Shown: in pieces, positions 46,635-55,750 of the stretch
Position numbering within the stretch: the first letter of the stretch is position 1
Layout of the letters: each line of letters begins with the position of its first letter
NCBI GenBank assembly: GCA_016124445.1
Contig: WGNR01000016.1
Span: 1 to 64,000 of the forward strand
DNA: 64,000 nucleotides
Direction of reading: 5' to 3'
Source: a bacterium
Lineage (GTDB): Bacteria > Planctomycetota > Planctomycetia > Pirellulales > Pirellulaceae
Translations under genes and position numbers: made by a program
The notes under the pieces: generated by a model
Databases searched by the model: none
What the model was told of the DNA's origin: nothing
The model's input: the letters and a program-made list of their open reading frames with translations, nothing else

Positions 46635-47278
46635 GGAACCTGTTTCAAGCCACGGTGGTGGTTTAAGCGTGAAGGAGAATAAATAGAGGAGAATGAAGGG
46701 CTGGCTGAGAATGGATTTTCACCAATCTAGCCGGATATCCCCTGTTTACGCAGTCGAGCCAGCTTGGTTCGGCTAGCGACGACAGCTTTTTATTTCTCCT
46801 ACTGTCAATTGGAGAATAACTTAGGCAAAAGTCCGACTATAAATCGCACCCGATGGAGTGACAAGCAACTAAAGCGGTCAGGTCGCTTGACTTCACAAGA
46901 ACTTTGTCAGTTATTGTCATCATTCTGCGGCTTTTACGGCTTCGGGGTGAAGATTTGGCAACAACGATTCCTCCAGACCGGATCGACAAGGCAGTCAATT
47001 AGGATTTAGGTGTTCCCCTAATATGAGGGGCGGTTCGTGCGGCATGGTGCCCAGCGAATTGATGGCCGCATCACGGAGATTTGGCTGCCTTAGAATTTCA
47101 GTATGGATGCAGAACCGACTGGACAACACAGATCGCCAGTCACACACGCAGATGTCGAAAAAAGACGCAAATCTGCTCGGTTTATGAAGAAATTATGGGT
47201 ATCATGCAGGAACCCGACTTGAGGGTGCTTCTTATCTACTCCGTTTGTCGCGTACTGAATTTCTGAAGGTGGTCGCGT
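46635..47278. other. Long intergenic region without recognised gene
   Basis: About 644 bases between divergent genes (the ABC ATPase on minus, the pseudopilin on plus). Short open frames at 46764-47009 and 47081-47266 show no family features or ribosome sites. A leader for the DUF1559 gene may lie at its right end. Confidence 0.45.
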
Positions 47279-48292
47279 ATGAAACGCCGTCACGGTTTTA
47301 CACTCGTCGAATTGTTGGTCGTGATTGCCATCATTGGCGTTCTTGTGGGACTTTTGATGCCCGCCGTTCAGCAGGCGCGGGAAGCAGCACGGCGAATGCA
47401 GTGCACCAACAACCTGAAGCAGCTTTGCCTGGCGATGCATCTGTACGAAGACACCTACAAATGCCTGCCTCCCTCGTGGGACGGCACCGGGCAATGGTCC
47501 GGTTTCTGCCGTATTCTTCCGTATATCGAGCAGGGGCCGATGGAAGCAGCGATCCATTGGGGAACTTCGTATACCGCGTACCAGTCCAATGGTGCTGCCG
47601 CAAACATCCTGAACGTCGGTATTCCCTTGCCGGCGATCCAGCTCGATATGCTCAAATGCCCGTCGGAAGTCAACTCGAGGGCAGTTGATGTTACAGGAGA
47701 TGGCATCCCGGATCACTTTCCATCGAACTACGCGCTTTCGATTGGCACGTTCCGCGTTTACGACGGTGCCCAGTCTGGAGATGGGGCCTTTGGAGCAAAT
47801 CGATTTACGGCGTTCTCCGAGTTCAACGACGGTATGAGTAACACGATGGCGATTTCCGAAGTCAACGCGTTCACCCGGGTTTATCAGGGCAGTAACTACG
47901 ATAACAGCCTCACTGGCATTCCCAGCTTGAGCGATGTGGCGAACCTGATTAACTCGAACGTCACGTCGGGGACTGCCCCGAGTGGCCATACTCAATGGGT
48001 CAGTGGCCACGTGCAGCAGACCGGCTTCACGGCATTCTTTACCCCTAACACCGTTTTCAACGTTGATGGTCGCCTGCAACCGGCCGACTTTGTGAACAAC
48101 ACGGAATCGGGGGATGTCGCGAATAATCCCTGCATGGCTTCGGTTACGGCCCGCAGCTTTCACCCCGGTATCGTGAATGTCGCATTCATGGACGGGAGCA
48201 TCAGTAAAGTGACCGAAACCGTCGATCTGATGGTCTACCGCACCATCGCAACCCGGTTTGGGGGCGAAGTCTCGCTGCGGAACAAGTTGTAG
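47279..48292 (+). CDS. DUF1559 type IV pseudopilin-like protein
   Basis: A 337-aa planctomycete pseudopilin. The N-terminus '[20 protein letters not shown]' is a type IV prepilin signal (cleavage after Gly6, Phe7 methylated, Glu11), followed by a long helix that includes '[19 protein letters not shown]', the DUF1559 signature. The globular part has '[18 protein letters not shown]', the second conserved block of the family. Exported and assembled or anchored through the inner membrane; the family is expanded in planctomycetes and linked to surface fibres or secretion. AAGGTGG lies upstream of the ATG. Confidence 0.96.
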   Translation: MKRRHGFTLVELLVVIAIIGVLVGLLMPAVQQAREAARRMQCTNNLKQLCLAMHLYEDTYKCLPPSWDGTGQWSGFCRILPYIEQGPMEAAIHWGTSYTAYQSNGAAANILNVGIPLPAIQLDMLKCPSEVNSRAVDVTGDGIPDHFPSNYALSIGTFRVYDGAQSGDGAFGANRFTAFSEFNDGMSNTMAISEVNAFTRVYQGSNYDNSLTGIPSLSDVANLINSNVTSGTAPSGHTQWVSGHVQQTGFTAFFTPNTVFNVDGRLQPADFVNNTESGDVANNPCMASVTARSFHPGIVNVAFMDGSISKVTETVDLMVYRTIATRFGGEVSLRNKL

Positions 48293-48461
48293 TTGATAGC
48301 AATCAATTGCCCGGACGGTAGGAACTTCAATCGCCCCGAGCACAAATTGCAATCGTTACAAAGCGTGATGCTAGCAACTCAGCGGACTTTTTGGCAGAAA
48401 ATTCTGCAAGTCTTTATTCTGTAGTATCTTCCGGCGGATATCGGATTTTTCTGGAACGTTT

Positions 48462-48477
48462 TGGCACGGGCCGTGCA
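48462..48477 (+). promoter_or_regulatory. Candidate sigma-54 (-24/-12) promoter
   Basis: TGGCACG at 48462-48468, then GGCC, then GTGCA at 48473-48477. GG and GC are 12 nt apart as required for sigma-54; only the first T of the TTGC element is changed to G. The same bases form a palindrome (GCACGG-G-CCGTGC), so an operator is an alternative. Confidence 0.45.
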
Positions 48478-48488
48478 TTAGAGATAGT

Positions 48489-48636
48489 CAAGCTCGTACG
48501 ATAGTTCCTCGAACAACCCGTGCAACCTCCAACGTCTCATTTTGTCTGTCCAACGAAATGAACGCCCGTTTTTGACAACAACGTCCGTCTCCTGATCCTC
48601 GGCCGGTTCGCTTCCCGCAGTGAACCGGCTTTTTTA
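48489..48636 (+). ncRNA. Candidate small RNA between a sigma-54-like promoter and a terminator
   Basis: About 148 nt lie between the expected start point (about 12 nt past the -12 GC) and a strong terminator ending at 48635. The stretch has no ribosome site with an ORF on the plus strand. The identification is from bracketing signals only. Confidence 0.35.
48602..48636 (+). terminator. Rho-independent terminator
   Basis: Stem GCCGGTTC / GAACCGGC with a 12-nt loop, followed by six Ts. It stands 310 nt past the pseudopilin stop and 148 nt before folC, so it may end either the pseudopilin transcript or the candidate RNA. Confidence 0.85.
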
Positions 48637-48783
48637 TTTCGAAGTGGGTAATCAGTTTTCCGCAAATTGTCGGGGAACAGATTTCTCTGGCGAGCCGGTC
48701 CATTTAGCGGATTTCAATATGCGTTAAGATGTGGGAAGTTTTCGGCCCCTTGTTATCGCTGCATTTCCGAAGAAGGCACTTCG

Positions 48784-50214
48784 TTGGACGCCAGTCAAAC
48801 CGCTGATTCGCCTCGATACCAGCAAGCCCTGGAATACCTTTTCCAGCGAATCAATTACGAGCGGACCACTCAGATTCCCTACCGTTCGCGTAGCTTCAAG
48901 CTAGATCGCATGCAGGCGTTGATGGATGCATTGGGCAATCCGGAACGCAAGTCGAAGATTATTCATGTGGCCGGGACCAAGGGGAAAGGTTCCACCTCGG
49001 GGTTTTTGTCCCACATTCTTTGGGAATCAGGCTATCGTGTCGGTCGATTTACGTCGCCACACCTGGAGCGGCTGGAAGAGCGTTTCTGGATCGATGGCGA
49101 AAACTGCTCGGCCGACGACATTGCCGACCTGGTCGAGTGCATCGCGCCGATCGTCGAACGAATGGACCAGGACGCTGGGCCGGAAGATCGACTTACCTTT
49201 TTTGAGATAACGACGGCGATGGGATTCCTCTTGTTTGCTCGACAAGAGGTCGATTTCGCGGTCGTCGAAGTAGGACTGGGTGGCAGACTCGACTCGACGA
49301 ACGTTTGTTCTCCGGCGCTCTGCATCATCACCAGCATCAGTCGCGATCACACCGCTTTGCTGGGCGACACTTTGGCCGAGATCGCTGGAGAGAAAGCCGG
49401 CATCATCAAGCCAGAGGTACCGGTGATCAGTGGTGTATTGCCGGAAGATGCACGCCAGGTGATCACCGATGTTGCTGCCAGGCAGAATGCCCCGTGCTTC
49501 CAACGAAACGAACATTTCCGAAGTGTTCCTCAAAACGAAGCGAGGCCGCAAGCGGAAATTGGAATGCGTTTTTGCCAGGCATTCGACTTCGAGTGGAACA
49601 ATCGACCGGCCAAACGTTTCCAGATTGGCGTCAAGGGAAACCACCAGGTTGCCAACGCCGGGCTGGCCATCGCTGCGGTCGAGCTTCTGCGCGAGGCCGG
49701 GCATTCAATCGACGACGTGGCAGTCGAAAAGGGACTGCTCAATACCAAATTGCCTGCTCGCATCGAATGTCTTTCCGAAGACCCGGTCGTGATTGTCGAT
49801 GCGGCCCATAACGATGCTTCGGCGGCGGCTTTGGTCGAAGTCTTGCAGCAGCACTTCCCAGGTCGGCGTCGCCACTTGGTTTATGCCTCCAGCGGTGATA
49901 AAGATCACGCGGCCGTTCTGGGGAACATGCTGGAGGTGTTCGACCAGGTTTGGTTCACGAAGTATGGCTTCAGTCCACGCGCGGCCCAGGCAGATCAACT
50001 GAAAGCGATTGCCGAGTCAATTCCTCTTCAGCGGCCTGTTTCGATGTACCTGGCAGACGAAGCCAAGGCAGCTTTCCATGAAGCGTGGGAAGCAACCGGT
50101 AAAGACGATGTGCTTGTTATCAGCGGCTCGTTCTTCATCGCGGCCGAGTTCAAACGATTTTGGGACCAGATCGCTCGCGGCAAGGCAACCATTGCCTCAT
50201 CCGCGGCGGGTTAA
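48784..50214 (+). CDS. folC: Folylpolyglutamate synthase / dihydrofolate synthase
   Basis: A 476-aa Mur-ligase-superfamily enzyme that adds glutamate to (dihydro)folate. 'HVAGTKGKGSTSGFLSHIL' is the ATP-binding P-loop, 'RFTSPHLERLEERF' the folate-side motif, 'LGGRLDSTNVCSPAL' and 'ISRDHTALLGDTLAEIAGEKAGI' are Mg/ATP-site blocks, and 'VDAAHNDASAAALVEVL' begins the C-terminal ligase domain. TTG 48784 is used because AGAAGG sits 7 nt upstream; the ORF opens at 48667. Its stop is immediately adjacent to that of the convergent cyclase gene (no gap). Confidence 0.93.
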   Translation: MDASQTADSPRYQQALEYLFQRINYERTTQIPYRSRSFKLDRMQALMDALGNPERKSKIIHVAGTKGKGSTSGFLSHILWESGYRVGRFTSPHLERLEERFWIDGENCSADDIADLVECIAPIVERMDQDAGPEDRLTFFEITTAMGFLLFARQEVDFAVVEVGLGGRLDSTNVCSPALCIITSISRDHTALLGDTLAEIAGEKAGIIKPEVPVISGVLPEDARQVITDVAARQNAPCFQRNEHFRSVPQNEARPQAEIGMRFCQAFDFEWNNRPAKRFQIGVKGNHQVANAGLAIAAVELLREAGHSIDDVAVEKGLLNTKLPARIECLSEDPVVIVDAAHNDASAAALVEVLQQHFPGRRRHLVYASSGDKDHAAVLGNMLEVFDQVWFTKYGFSPRAAQADQLKAIAESIPLQRPVSMYLADEAKAAFHEAWEATGKDDVLVISGSFFIAAEFKRFWDQIARGKATIASSAAG

Positions 50215-51957
50215 TCATTTGGTATGCCGCTCGATCGTCCCCTTCCAGTCTGCGGGACATCGATTCTGATGTTTGGCCATATGACTCAACAAGAAGTGCT
50301 TTGGCCCGAAATGGTCAGACACGACTTGAAGCATCTCGATCGCTTCCGTCCAGCGGCCTTGATCGAAGCTTTCCAGAGCGTCGGAAAAAGATTCCAGCCA
50401 TGGCAGTTCTTCGGCAACAAAAGTAAAGATCTGTGTCTTCTGCTTGAGCCCAGCCAGGCGAAACCATCCCAGCCGCAGGAATTTGTTCGCCGACATTCCC
50501 GGATGTTGATTGAGTTGATTGACGGAATGTTCGTCCAACAGAAGGGGGACCCCCAGCGGCTTGGTCAATCCTTCGATCCGCGACGCCAGGTTCACGGTCG
50601 GTCCGAACGCGGTTACTTTGACTTGGTCGCGACTGCCAATCATGCCGGCAACACCGCGGCCCGAGGCAATGCCGATCCCCGCTTTGGGCGGCAACTCGGT
50701 GGTCAGGAAATCTGGCCCTGCCAGCGCTTCGGCAATTTGCGTCGCTGCCTGAATGCAGCCCAATGGGTTCTCCAGAGCCGCAGCCGGCCAACCCCAAAAG
50801 CCCATCACGGCATCGCCATGGAAATCACCAATCACGCCGCGCTCGGCCAGAATAGCCGACGTAATCTCTGAGAGCGTTTCGCTAGTCTGCTGCAGGTAAG
50901 GAATCAAGCGGTCAAAGTGTTCTTCCGCCGCGCTTGAGAAACCTCTCAGGTCGCAGAAAAGTACCATCAAATCGGCTTCACGCGGTGCCAAAAAGGTTTC
51001 CAGGTCGGTCGAGACGTGATCGAGCAAACCAGGCGTGAAGAACTGATTGAGCTGGGATTGGCGACGCTCGAGCGCCATGTTTCTCGACAGGTTCGCAAAC
51101 GTCGAACCGACCAATTCGGCGAATTTGATGTCGTCTTGCAGCAGTTCGACCTCGGTCAGGTTTTCTTCCAAACGCGCTCTTTGGCCGGAAATATAGATGG
51201 CGGCTTGCTGCTGCAGTTTGATTTGAATCGGAATGCACATCGCCCAATCGTGACCGGCGATCATCGTGAATTCAGATTTGGCCGATTCCGTTTCGTGTGG
51301 CCACACGTGCAGCACACACATTTGCGAGTTGGTCGCGTTCTCGATCAGGGTGTGGCTGGTGCCGCTGGGAGTCGATTCACCATCTCGGCTGTCCCAGGCA
51401 ACCGGATAGAAGTCGCTCGACTCTCCATCATGTTTTTTTTCCAAAAGCAGCACGTCGGTCGCATGAGGGATCCCACAAAGTAGCTGTTGCAGCGTGATCG
51501 TGATCAATTGCTCGTGATCGGTCGAAGCGGTCATCTTCGAGACCATTTCGGTCAGCATTTCGATTCGACCGGGGGTCTGACGAAACGAGGTTCTGCGGAT
51601 TTCTTCCGGACGAATCGTCACTTCCGTCTGCGGGCTGCGATGCGGCATCGGCATCGTCGGGGTCGATTCCCGCAACAGAAACTCGGTGTGGCCGATCACG
51701 AAGTGCTGGCCCGGATCGATATGGAACGTGTCGCACGGCCGAGAATCGAAGAAGATTGGATTGACCGCATCGTCAAACTTGCTGATTTCGAGTCGCGTAC
51801 CGTTCCAAATCAAGTGGGCATGTTTGGACGAAACCTGCTTGTCCCAATAGACGGGAAACGTTTTGGTAGAGCGACCGACGACGAAAGGTTGATTGGGAAC
51901 AAGACGACGTCGCCAACGATGCGAAGAAAGCGTATCCCGGGCAAGCAGTTCAGGCAT
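50215..51957 (-). CDS. FHA-GAF-class III nucleotide cyclase
   Basis: A 580-aa cytoplasmic signalling enzyme. An FHA phosphothreonine-binding domain (about 20-95; 'VVGRSTKTF' and 'SSKHAHLIWNG') is followed by a GAF-like sensor (about 140-285) and a class III adenylate/guanylate cyclase catalytic domain (about 325-495). The latter has the first metal Asp in 'LFCDLRGFSS', the second in 'GDFHGDAVMGFWG', and the transition-state block 'FGPTVNLASRIEG'. It makes cAMP or cGMP. It starts 13 nt after the receptor kinase gene on the same strand, so the FHA domain probably reads phosphorylation by that kinase. Confidence 0.93.
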   Translation of the reverse strand: MPELLARDTLSSHRWRRRLVPNQPFVVGRSTKTFPVYWDKQVSSKHAHLIWNGTRLEISKFDDAVNPIFFDSRPCDTFHIDPGQHFVIGHTEFLLRESTPTMPMPHRSPQTEVTIRPEEIRRTSFRQTPGRIEMLTEMVSKMTASTDHEQLITITLQQLLCGIPHATDVLLLEKKHDGESSDFYPVAWDSRDGESTPSGTSHTLIENATNSQMCVLHVWPHETESAKSEFTMIAGHDWAMCIPIQIKLQQQAAIYISGQRARLEENLTEVELLQDDIKFAELVGSTFANLSRNMALERRQSQLNQFFTPGLLDHVSTDLETFLAPREADLMVLFCDLRGFSSAAEEHFDRLIPYLQQTSETLSEITSAILAERGVIGDFHGDAVMGFWGWPAAALENPLGCIQAATQIAEALAGPDFLTTELPPKAGIGIASGRGVAGMIGSRDQVKVTAFGPTVNLASRIEGLTKPLGVPLLLDEHSVNQLNQHPGMSANKFLRLGWFRLAGLKQKTQIFTFVAEELPWLESFSDALESFDQGRWTEAIEMLQVVSDHFGPKHFLLSHMAKHQNRCPADWKGTIERHTK

Positions 51958-51970
51958 CGATTTTTCCGGG

Positions 51971-54211
51971 TTATGGTTTTACGCCAGTTTTCAGCGGCGC
52001 CGCGATCGTTGTCAATTCATGAGATGGAACGATGCTGCCGGTATCGCCGGTTGCCTTGGCCCCGGTCGGAACGCGCCGCAATGCTCTGAGCACAAAATAC
52101 CATAGCGTGAGGACCACAAGAATAATCAGGGATACTGCGAGCAAAGCTTGCCGGGAAAGCTGGTTGCCGAGTTCATAGATCGGTTTCACGGCGAACTCAT
52201 GATCTTCCTGCACCACAACCACCAGGCCAGTCGAGCCTGCCTCTTCGTGCGCCACTTCGGGGCGATGCGGAAGGGGGACGTTTTCGGCGGCGAAGATCCA
52301 AGTTCGATCGTATGGCCCGCCTGGGTTGTCCTCGCCGATCGGGTCGTGCCCCACGACGGGAACGCCGTCATTGAACCGGTTCAAGCGAATCCGAAACTTG
52401 TCTTCTTGCGAGTACTTGATCGGGATCTTTTTTCCAGCCTTCAGCAAATCGTCGAAGTAGGGATGCTGCAAGATCACACCCTGATTCGGTTCATCGCGTC
52501 CGTCGACCAGAACCGCGAATTGATGTTTGGCCGGGTCGAGACTGGTGAACTTCCCGACATCAACGGTCATCGCCACGATGCCAATCGTTTTGCCATTCGA
52601 TTCCAAGGGTGTCGACATGGCCACCTTCCAGGTGCCTGACGCGGTACTCAGAAACACCGACGAAAGATGTGTCGATGTGATTATCGAAGGGGTCGGAGCG
52701 GTCGGGGACAAGTCCTGCATTTGACCGGAGAAATATGTTCGATAGCCATAGTAACCGCCGATGGGCGAAATGGTCGGGGCCTTATCAAATTGCGAGGCGA
52801 TTTGAATTCCCTCGGCATCGGCGACAAACCAGCTGCCGGTGTTTTTCTGCGAGGGGAGATCGAACTGGGCTTCAATCCGTTTTTGCAATGCCTGGCGTTT
52901 AGGGCTTTGATGAAAGGCAATCCGGTCAGGCGTTTGATCCGCAGCTGTCGGACGATCTTTGTGGAGACGGTCGAGAAGGTTGCTCAACTCCGGGTCGTGG
53001 ATTGTTTCCAAGACCAAATCGATGAAGCTGGGGTCGTGGGCAAGCCGCTCGACCTCGTCAAAGCGATCGCCAATGGCGTTGGAAACGTTTGTCGCGGCAA
53101 GTTCGGCGGCAAACTGATTGCTCTCGTATGCCTTGGCAACCATGGCATCTTCCGAGGTCTGCATCGCCGTGCGGTAGTTCTGCCAACCGAATAACAGGCC
53201 AATCATCAAAAGCAATGCCGGCCCCAGGATGCCGAGCAAGATCAGCGGGCGACGATAGCGATGCCGCTCGCGTTCATTGAGCGCGTCCAGCACTTCCTGG
53301 GCGTTGTGATACCGGTGATGTGGATTGACTGCGATCGATCGATCAATGATTTGGATTAATTCCCGATCGACGCCGCGGATCTTCTTGTGCTCCTCAGGAG
53401 GGGGGGAGTTTTCGATGACGCTACGATATTTGTCCAATCGATCGCGAAGGCCATTGGAAGAGTCAATTTCTCCGACACTGGAAGAAGAGCGAAACGGAGG
53501 CTCGCCCACGAGCATCGTATAGAGCATTGCCCCTAAAGCGTAAACGTCCCATCGCACATCGGGCGTCGCCTCGATATTGGCTTGCTCGGGTGCCATGAAG
53601 AACAACGTCCCCAGGGCAGGGCGCAGGTCGTTGGAGAGCCGCGATTGGCCGAAATCGGCGATTCGTGCCTTGCCGTCTTGATCAAGTAGGATATTGGCAG
53701 GCTTCAAGTCGCAATGAAAAATCCCTTTGCCATGGGCATGCAGCAGACCGATCACCACGTCCCGAAAGACACTGATCGCATCGTCCACTTCCATGGCCCC
53801 CCCGCGACGGAGTTGATCCTCCAACGATCCGTTGGGGAGATATTCCATCACGTAATAAGGAGGTTCCGCGGTCCAGCCAACTTCCAGCAATTGAACGACA
53901 TACCGATCGGCAGAAAGAAAGACCAGCTTTTCTACCTCGGCGGAAATCAGGTTTTCGTCCAGCGCACCACGATGGTGGTAGATTTTGATAGCAACGCGCC
54001 GCCCGGTATTTAGCGCGGTGGCGACCCAAACTTCTCCATAGGCACCTCGACCCAACAGCGATTCCAGTTCATAGCCTGGGATATCGCACGGAGGTTTACC
54101 TTTGGGCCGGCTTAGATGTCTCGCCGCGCTGAGTTGCCCAGGGGTCTGTCGTTGGGTTTCGTCCAGGCTCATAAATCCAGAAGAATTGGTAGGTTGGATA
54201 GATCGACTCAT
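51971..54211 (-). CDS. Receptor Ser/Thr kinase with extracytoplasmic sensor domain
   Basis: A 746-aa protein. The Hanks-type kinase domain is N-terminal (about 47-310): 'LLGRGAYGEVWVA', 'VAIKIYHH', catalytic 'HCDLKPANILL' (HCD in place of HRD, a non-RD kinase) and 'IADFGQSRL'. Transmembrane helices at about 320-345 and 682-707 enclose an extracytoplasmic region of about 335 residues with a dCache-like look ('GSWFVADAEGIQIASQFD', 'GYYGYRTYFSG'). It senses a ligand outside and phosphorylates cytosolic targets. The FHA-cyclase gene follows in the same operon. Start ATG 54211 with GGGAAA at about 11 nt is preferred to 54238. Confidence 0.93.
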   Translation of the reverse strand: MSRSIQPTNSSGFMSLDETQRQTPGQLSAARHLSRPKGKPPCDIPGYELESLLGRGAYGEVWVATALNTGRRVAIKIYHHRGALDENLISAEVEKLVFLSADRYVVQLLEVGWTAEPPYYVMEYLPNGSLEDQLRRGGAMEVDDAISVFRDVVIGLLHAHGKGIFHCDLKPANILLDQDGKARIADFGQSRLSNDLRPALGTLFFMAPEQANIEATPDVRWDVYALGAMLYTMLVGEPPFRSSSSVGEIDSSNGLRDRLDKYRSVIENSPPPEEHKKIRGVDRELIQIIDRSIAVNPHHRYHNAQEVLDALNERERHRYRRPLILLGILGPALLLMIGLLFGWQNYRTAMQTSEDAMVAKAYESNQFAAELAATNVSNAIGDRFDEVERLAHDPSFIDLVLETIHDPELSNLLDRLHKDRPTAADQTPDRIAFHQSPKRQALQKRIEAQFDLPSQKNTGSWFVADAEGIQIASQFDKAPTISPIGGYYGYRTYFSGQMQDLSPTAPTPSIITSTHLSSVFLSTASGTWKVAMSTPLESNGKTIGIVAMTVDVGKFTSLDPAKHQFAVLVDGRDEPNQGVILQHPYFDDLLKAGKKIPIKYSQEDKFRIRLNRFNDGVPVVGHDPIGEDNPGGPYDRTWIFAAENVPLPHRPEVAHEEAGSTGLVVVVQEDHEFAVKPIYELGNQLSRQALLAVSLIILVVLTLWYFVLRALRRVPTGAKATGDTGSIVPSHELTTIAAPLKTGVKP

Positions 54212-54332
54212 TTTACGGTGAATTTCCCGTCGTACCAATCGTTCCCATCTGTTGGAAAGCTACGACAATGGAAAATGCCTTGGATCGTTTACCGATCAAC
54301 GCTGAAAAAAATTGACCACCAAAGGAAGAAAA

Positions 54333-55577
54333 ATGCCTGAGAGATTCAGACACCTTCGTTCCCTCATTTTTATCGCGGCTTGTTTTGCCAGCATGGCAAC
54401 CCTTAGCCCCGCAATTGCGGACGAAAACAGCCAGCCGCCGCTCGATGGCGAAGATGGCCGTCCGTTGGCAATTGGCGAGTTCCAGCCGGAAGCAACGCTG
54501 AAAGTCCACCAGACCCCTCTAACGCACGCCAAGTTCCCCGTCGTGGACGATCACACCCATTTTCGCTATCGCTTGAAACATTCGCCTGAGCAACTGGACG
54601 ATTTTGTGGCGGTGATGGATCGCAACAATATCGCACTTTGCGTCAGTCTTGATGGACGCCTGGGTGCGGAATTCGACGAGCATGCCAAATACTTGTGGAC
54701 CAAGTATCCGGACCGCTTCCTGATCTACGCCAATATCGACTGGCGTGGCAATGGCGATCCCGACAAGCCGGAAACGTGGGATTGCCAGCGGCCCGACTTC
54801 GGTCGACGCATGGCATTGGAACTGGCCGAGGTGAAGAAAAAGGGGGCCAGCGGCTTGAAACTGTTCAAGCAATTTGGGCTTGGATACAAGGACGCCGATG
54901 GTTCGTTTCTCAAGATCGATGACCCTCGTTGGGACCCTATTTGGAAGGCATGCGGCGAGTTGGGATTGCCTGTGATCATTCATACGGCTGACCCGGTAGC
55001 GTTCTTCAAATCGATCGACAAAACGAACGAACGCTGGGAAGAATTGTCGCGACATCCCGACTGGAGCTTCTACGGCGACCAGTTTCCATCACGGGAAGAA
55101 CTGCTTGCGGCTCGAAATCGCGTGATCAAGCGTCATCCGGAGACGACGTTTATCGGCGCTCACTTCGCCAACAATGCGGAGGACCTGGGCACGCTGACCA
55201 CGTGGCTAGAGAAGTACCCGAATCTTTACATCGAGCCTGCCTCGCGAATTTCGGAACTGGGACGCCAGCCGTACACTTCACGGGAATTCTTTTTGAAGTA
55301 TCAAGATCGCATTCTGTTCGGAACCGACGGTCCCTGGCCGGAGCAGCGGCTGCATTACTACTGGCGGTTTCTGGAAACGCTGGACGAATACTTCCCCTAT
55401 TCCGAGAAAGTACCGCCGCCGCAAGGGCTGTGGTACATCTACGGCATTGGGCTGCCGGATGACGTTTTGAAGAAGATCTACCATGAAAATGCCGCCAAAG
55501 TCATTCCCGGCGTGAAGGAGAAGCTGAAGGTCTACCAGGCCAAACAGCAAGCCGCGGCAGGTAATCCAGGCAGTTAG
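54333..55577 (+). CDS. Secreted amidohydrolase-family (TIM-barrel) protein
   Basis: A 414-aa exported metallohydrolase of the amidohydrolase-2 (PF04909-type) group. 'LRSLIFIAACFASMATLSPAIA' is a signal peptide; the HxH metal motif is 'DDHTHFR', with later 'FIGAHFANNAED' and the Asp in 'ILFGTDGPW'. ATG 54333 has AAAGGA 6-7 nt upstream. Substrate is not determined; family members hydrolyse or decarboxylate aromatic and amide compounds. Periplasmic location is inferred. Confidence 0.9.
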   Translation: MPERFRHLRSLIFIAACFASMATLSPAIADENSQPPLDGEDGRPLAIGEFQPEATLKVHQTPLTHAKFPVVDDHTHFRYRLKHSPEQLDDFVAVMDRNNIALCVSLDGRLGAEFDEHAKYLWTKYPDRFLIYANIDWRGNGDPDKPETWDCQRPDFGRRMALELAEVKKKGASGLKLFKQFGLGYKDADGSFLKIDDPRWDPIWKACGELGLPVIIHTADPVAFFKSIDKTNERWEELSRHPDWSFYGDQFPSREELLAARNRVIKRHPETTFIGAHFANNAEDLGTLTTWLEKYPNLYIEPASRISELGRQPYTSREFFLKYQDRILFGTDGPWPEQRLHYYWRFLETLDEYFPYSEKVPPPQGLWYIYGIGLPDDVLKKIYHENAAKVIPGVKEKLKVYQAKQQAAAGNPGS

Positions 55578-55750
55578 CGATCGAACGAAACAGGGGCCGT
55601 TTCGTAAAGGAAGATGAAAACGGTCAATCGCCGCTGGGCAAATCAAGGTTTGTCGCTCGCGACGACTGCGATACATTGGGCAGGCTCTGGCTGCTGCGTC
55701 TCTGCCAGCACCGCTAGCGGCAGCCCAAATTCAAGGAGGAGGTAATTCCC

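Larger units (their letters stand above)
48293..48783. other. Region between the pseudopilin and folC
   Basis: Holds the sigma-54-like promoter, the candidate small RNA and the terminator listed separately, then about 150 bases of folC leader. Short minus-strand open frame at 48488-48703 has no supporting features. Confidence 0.5.

Noticed and set aside
46764..47266. Small open frames at 46764-47009 and 47081-47266 as genes
   Set aside because: No ribosome site, no recognisable motif and atypical composition.
47090..48352. 420-aa minus-strand open frame
   Set aside because: Antisense to the DUF1559 pseudopilin, which has clear prepilin and DUF1559 motifs.
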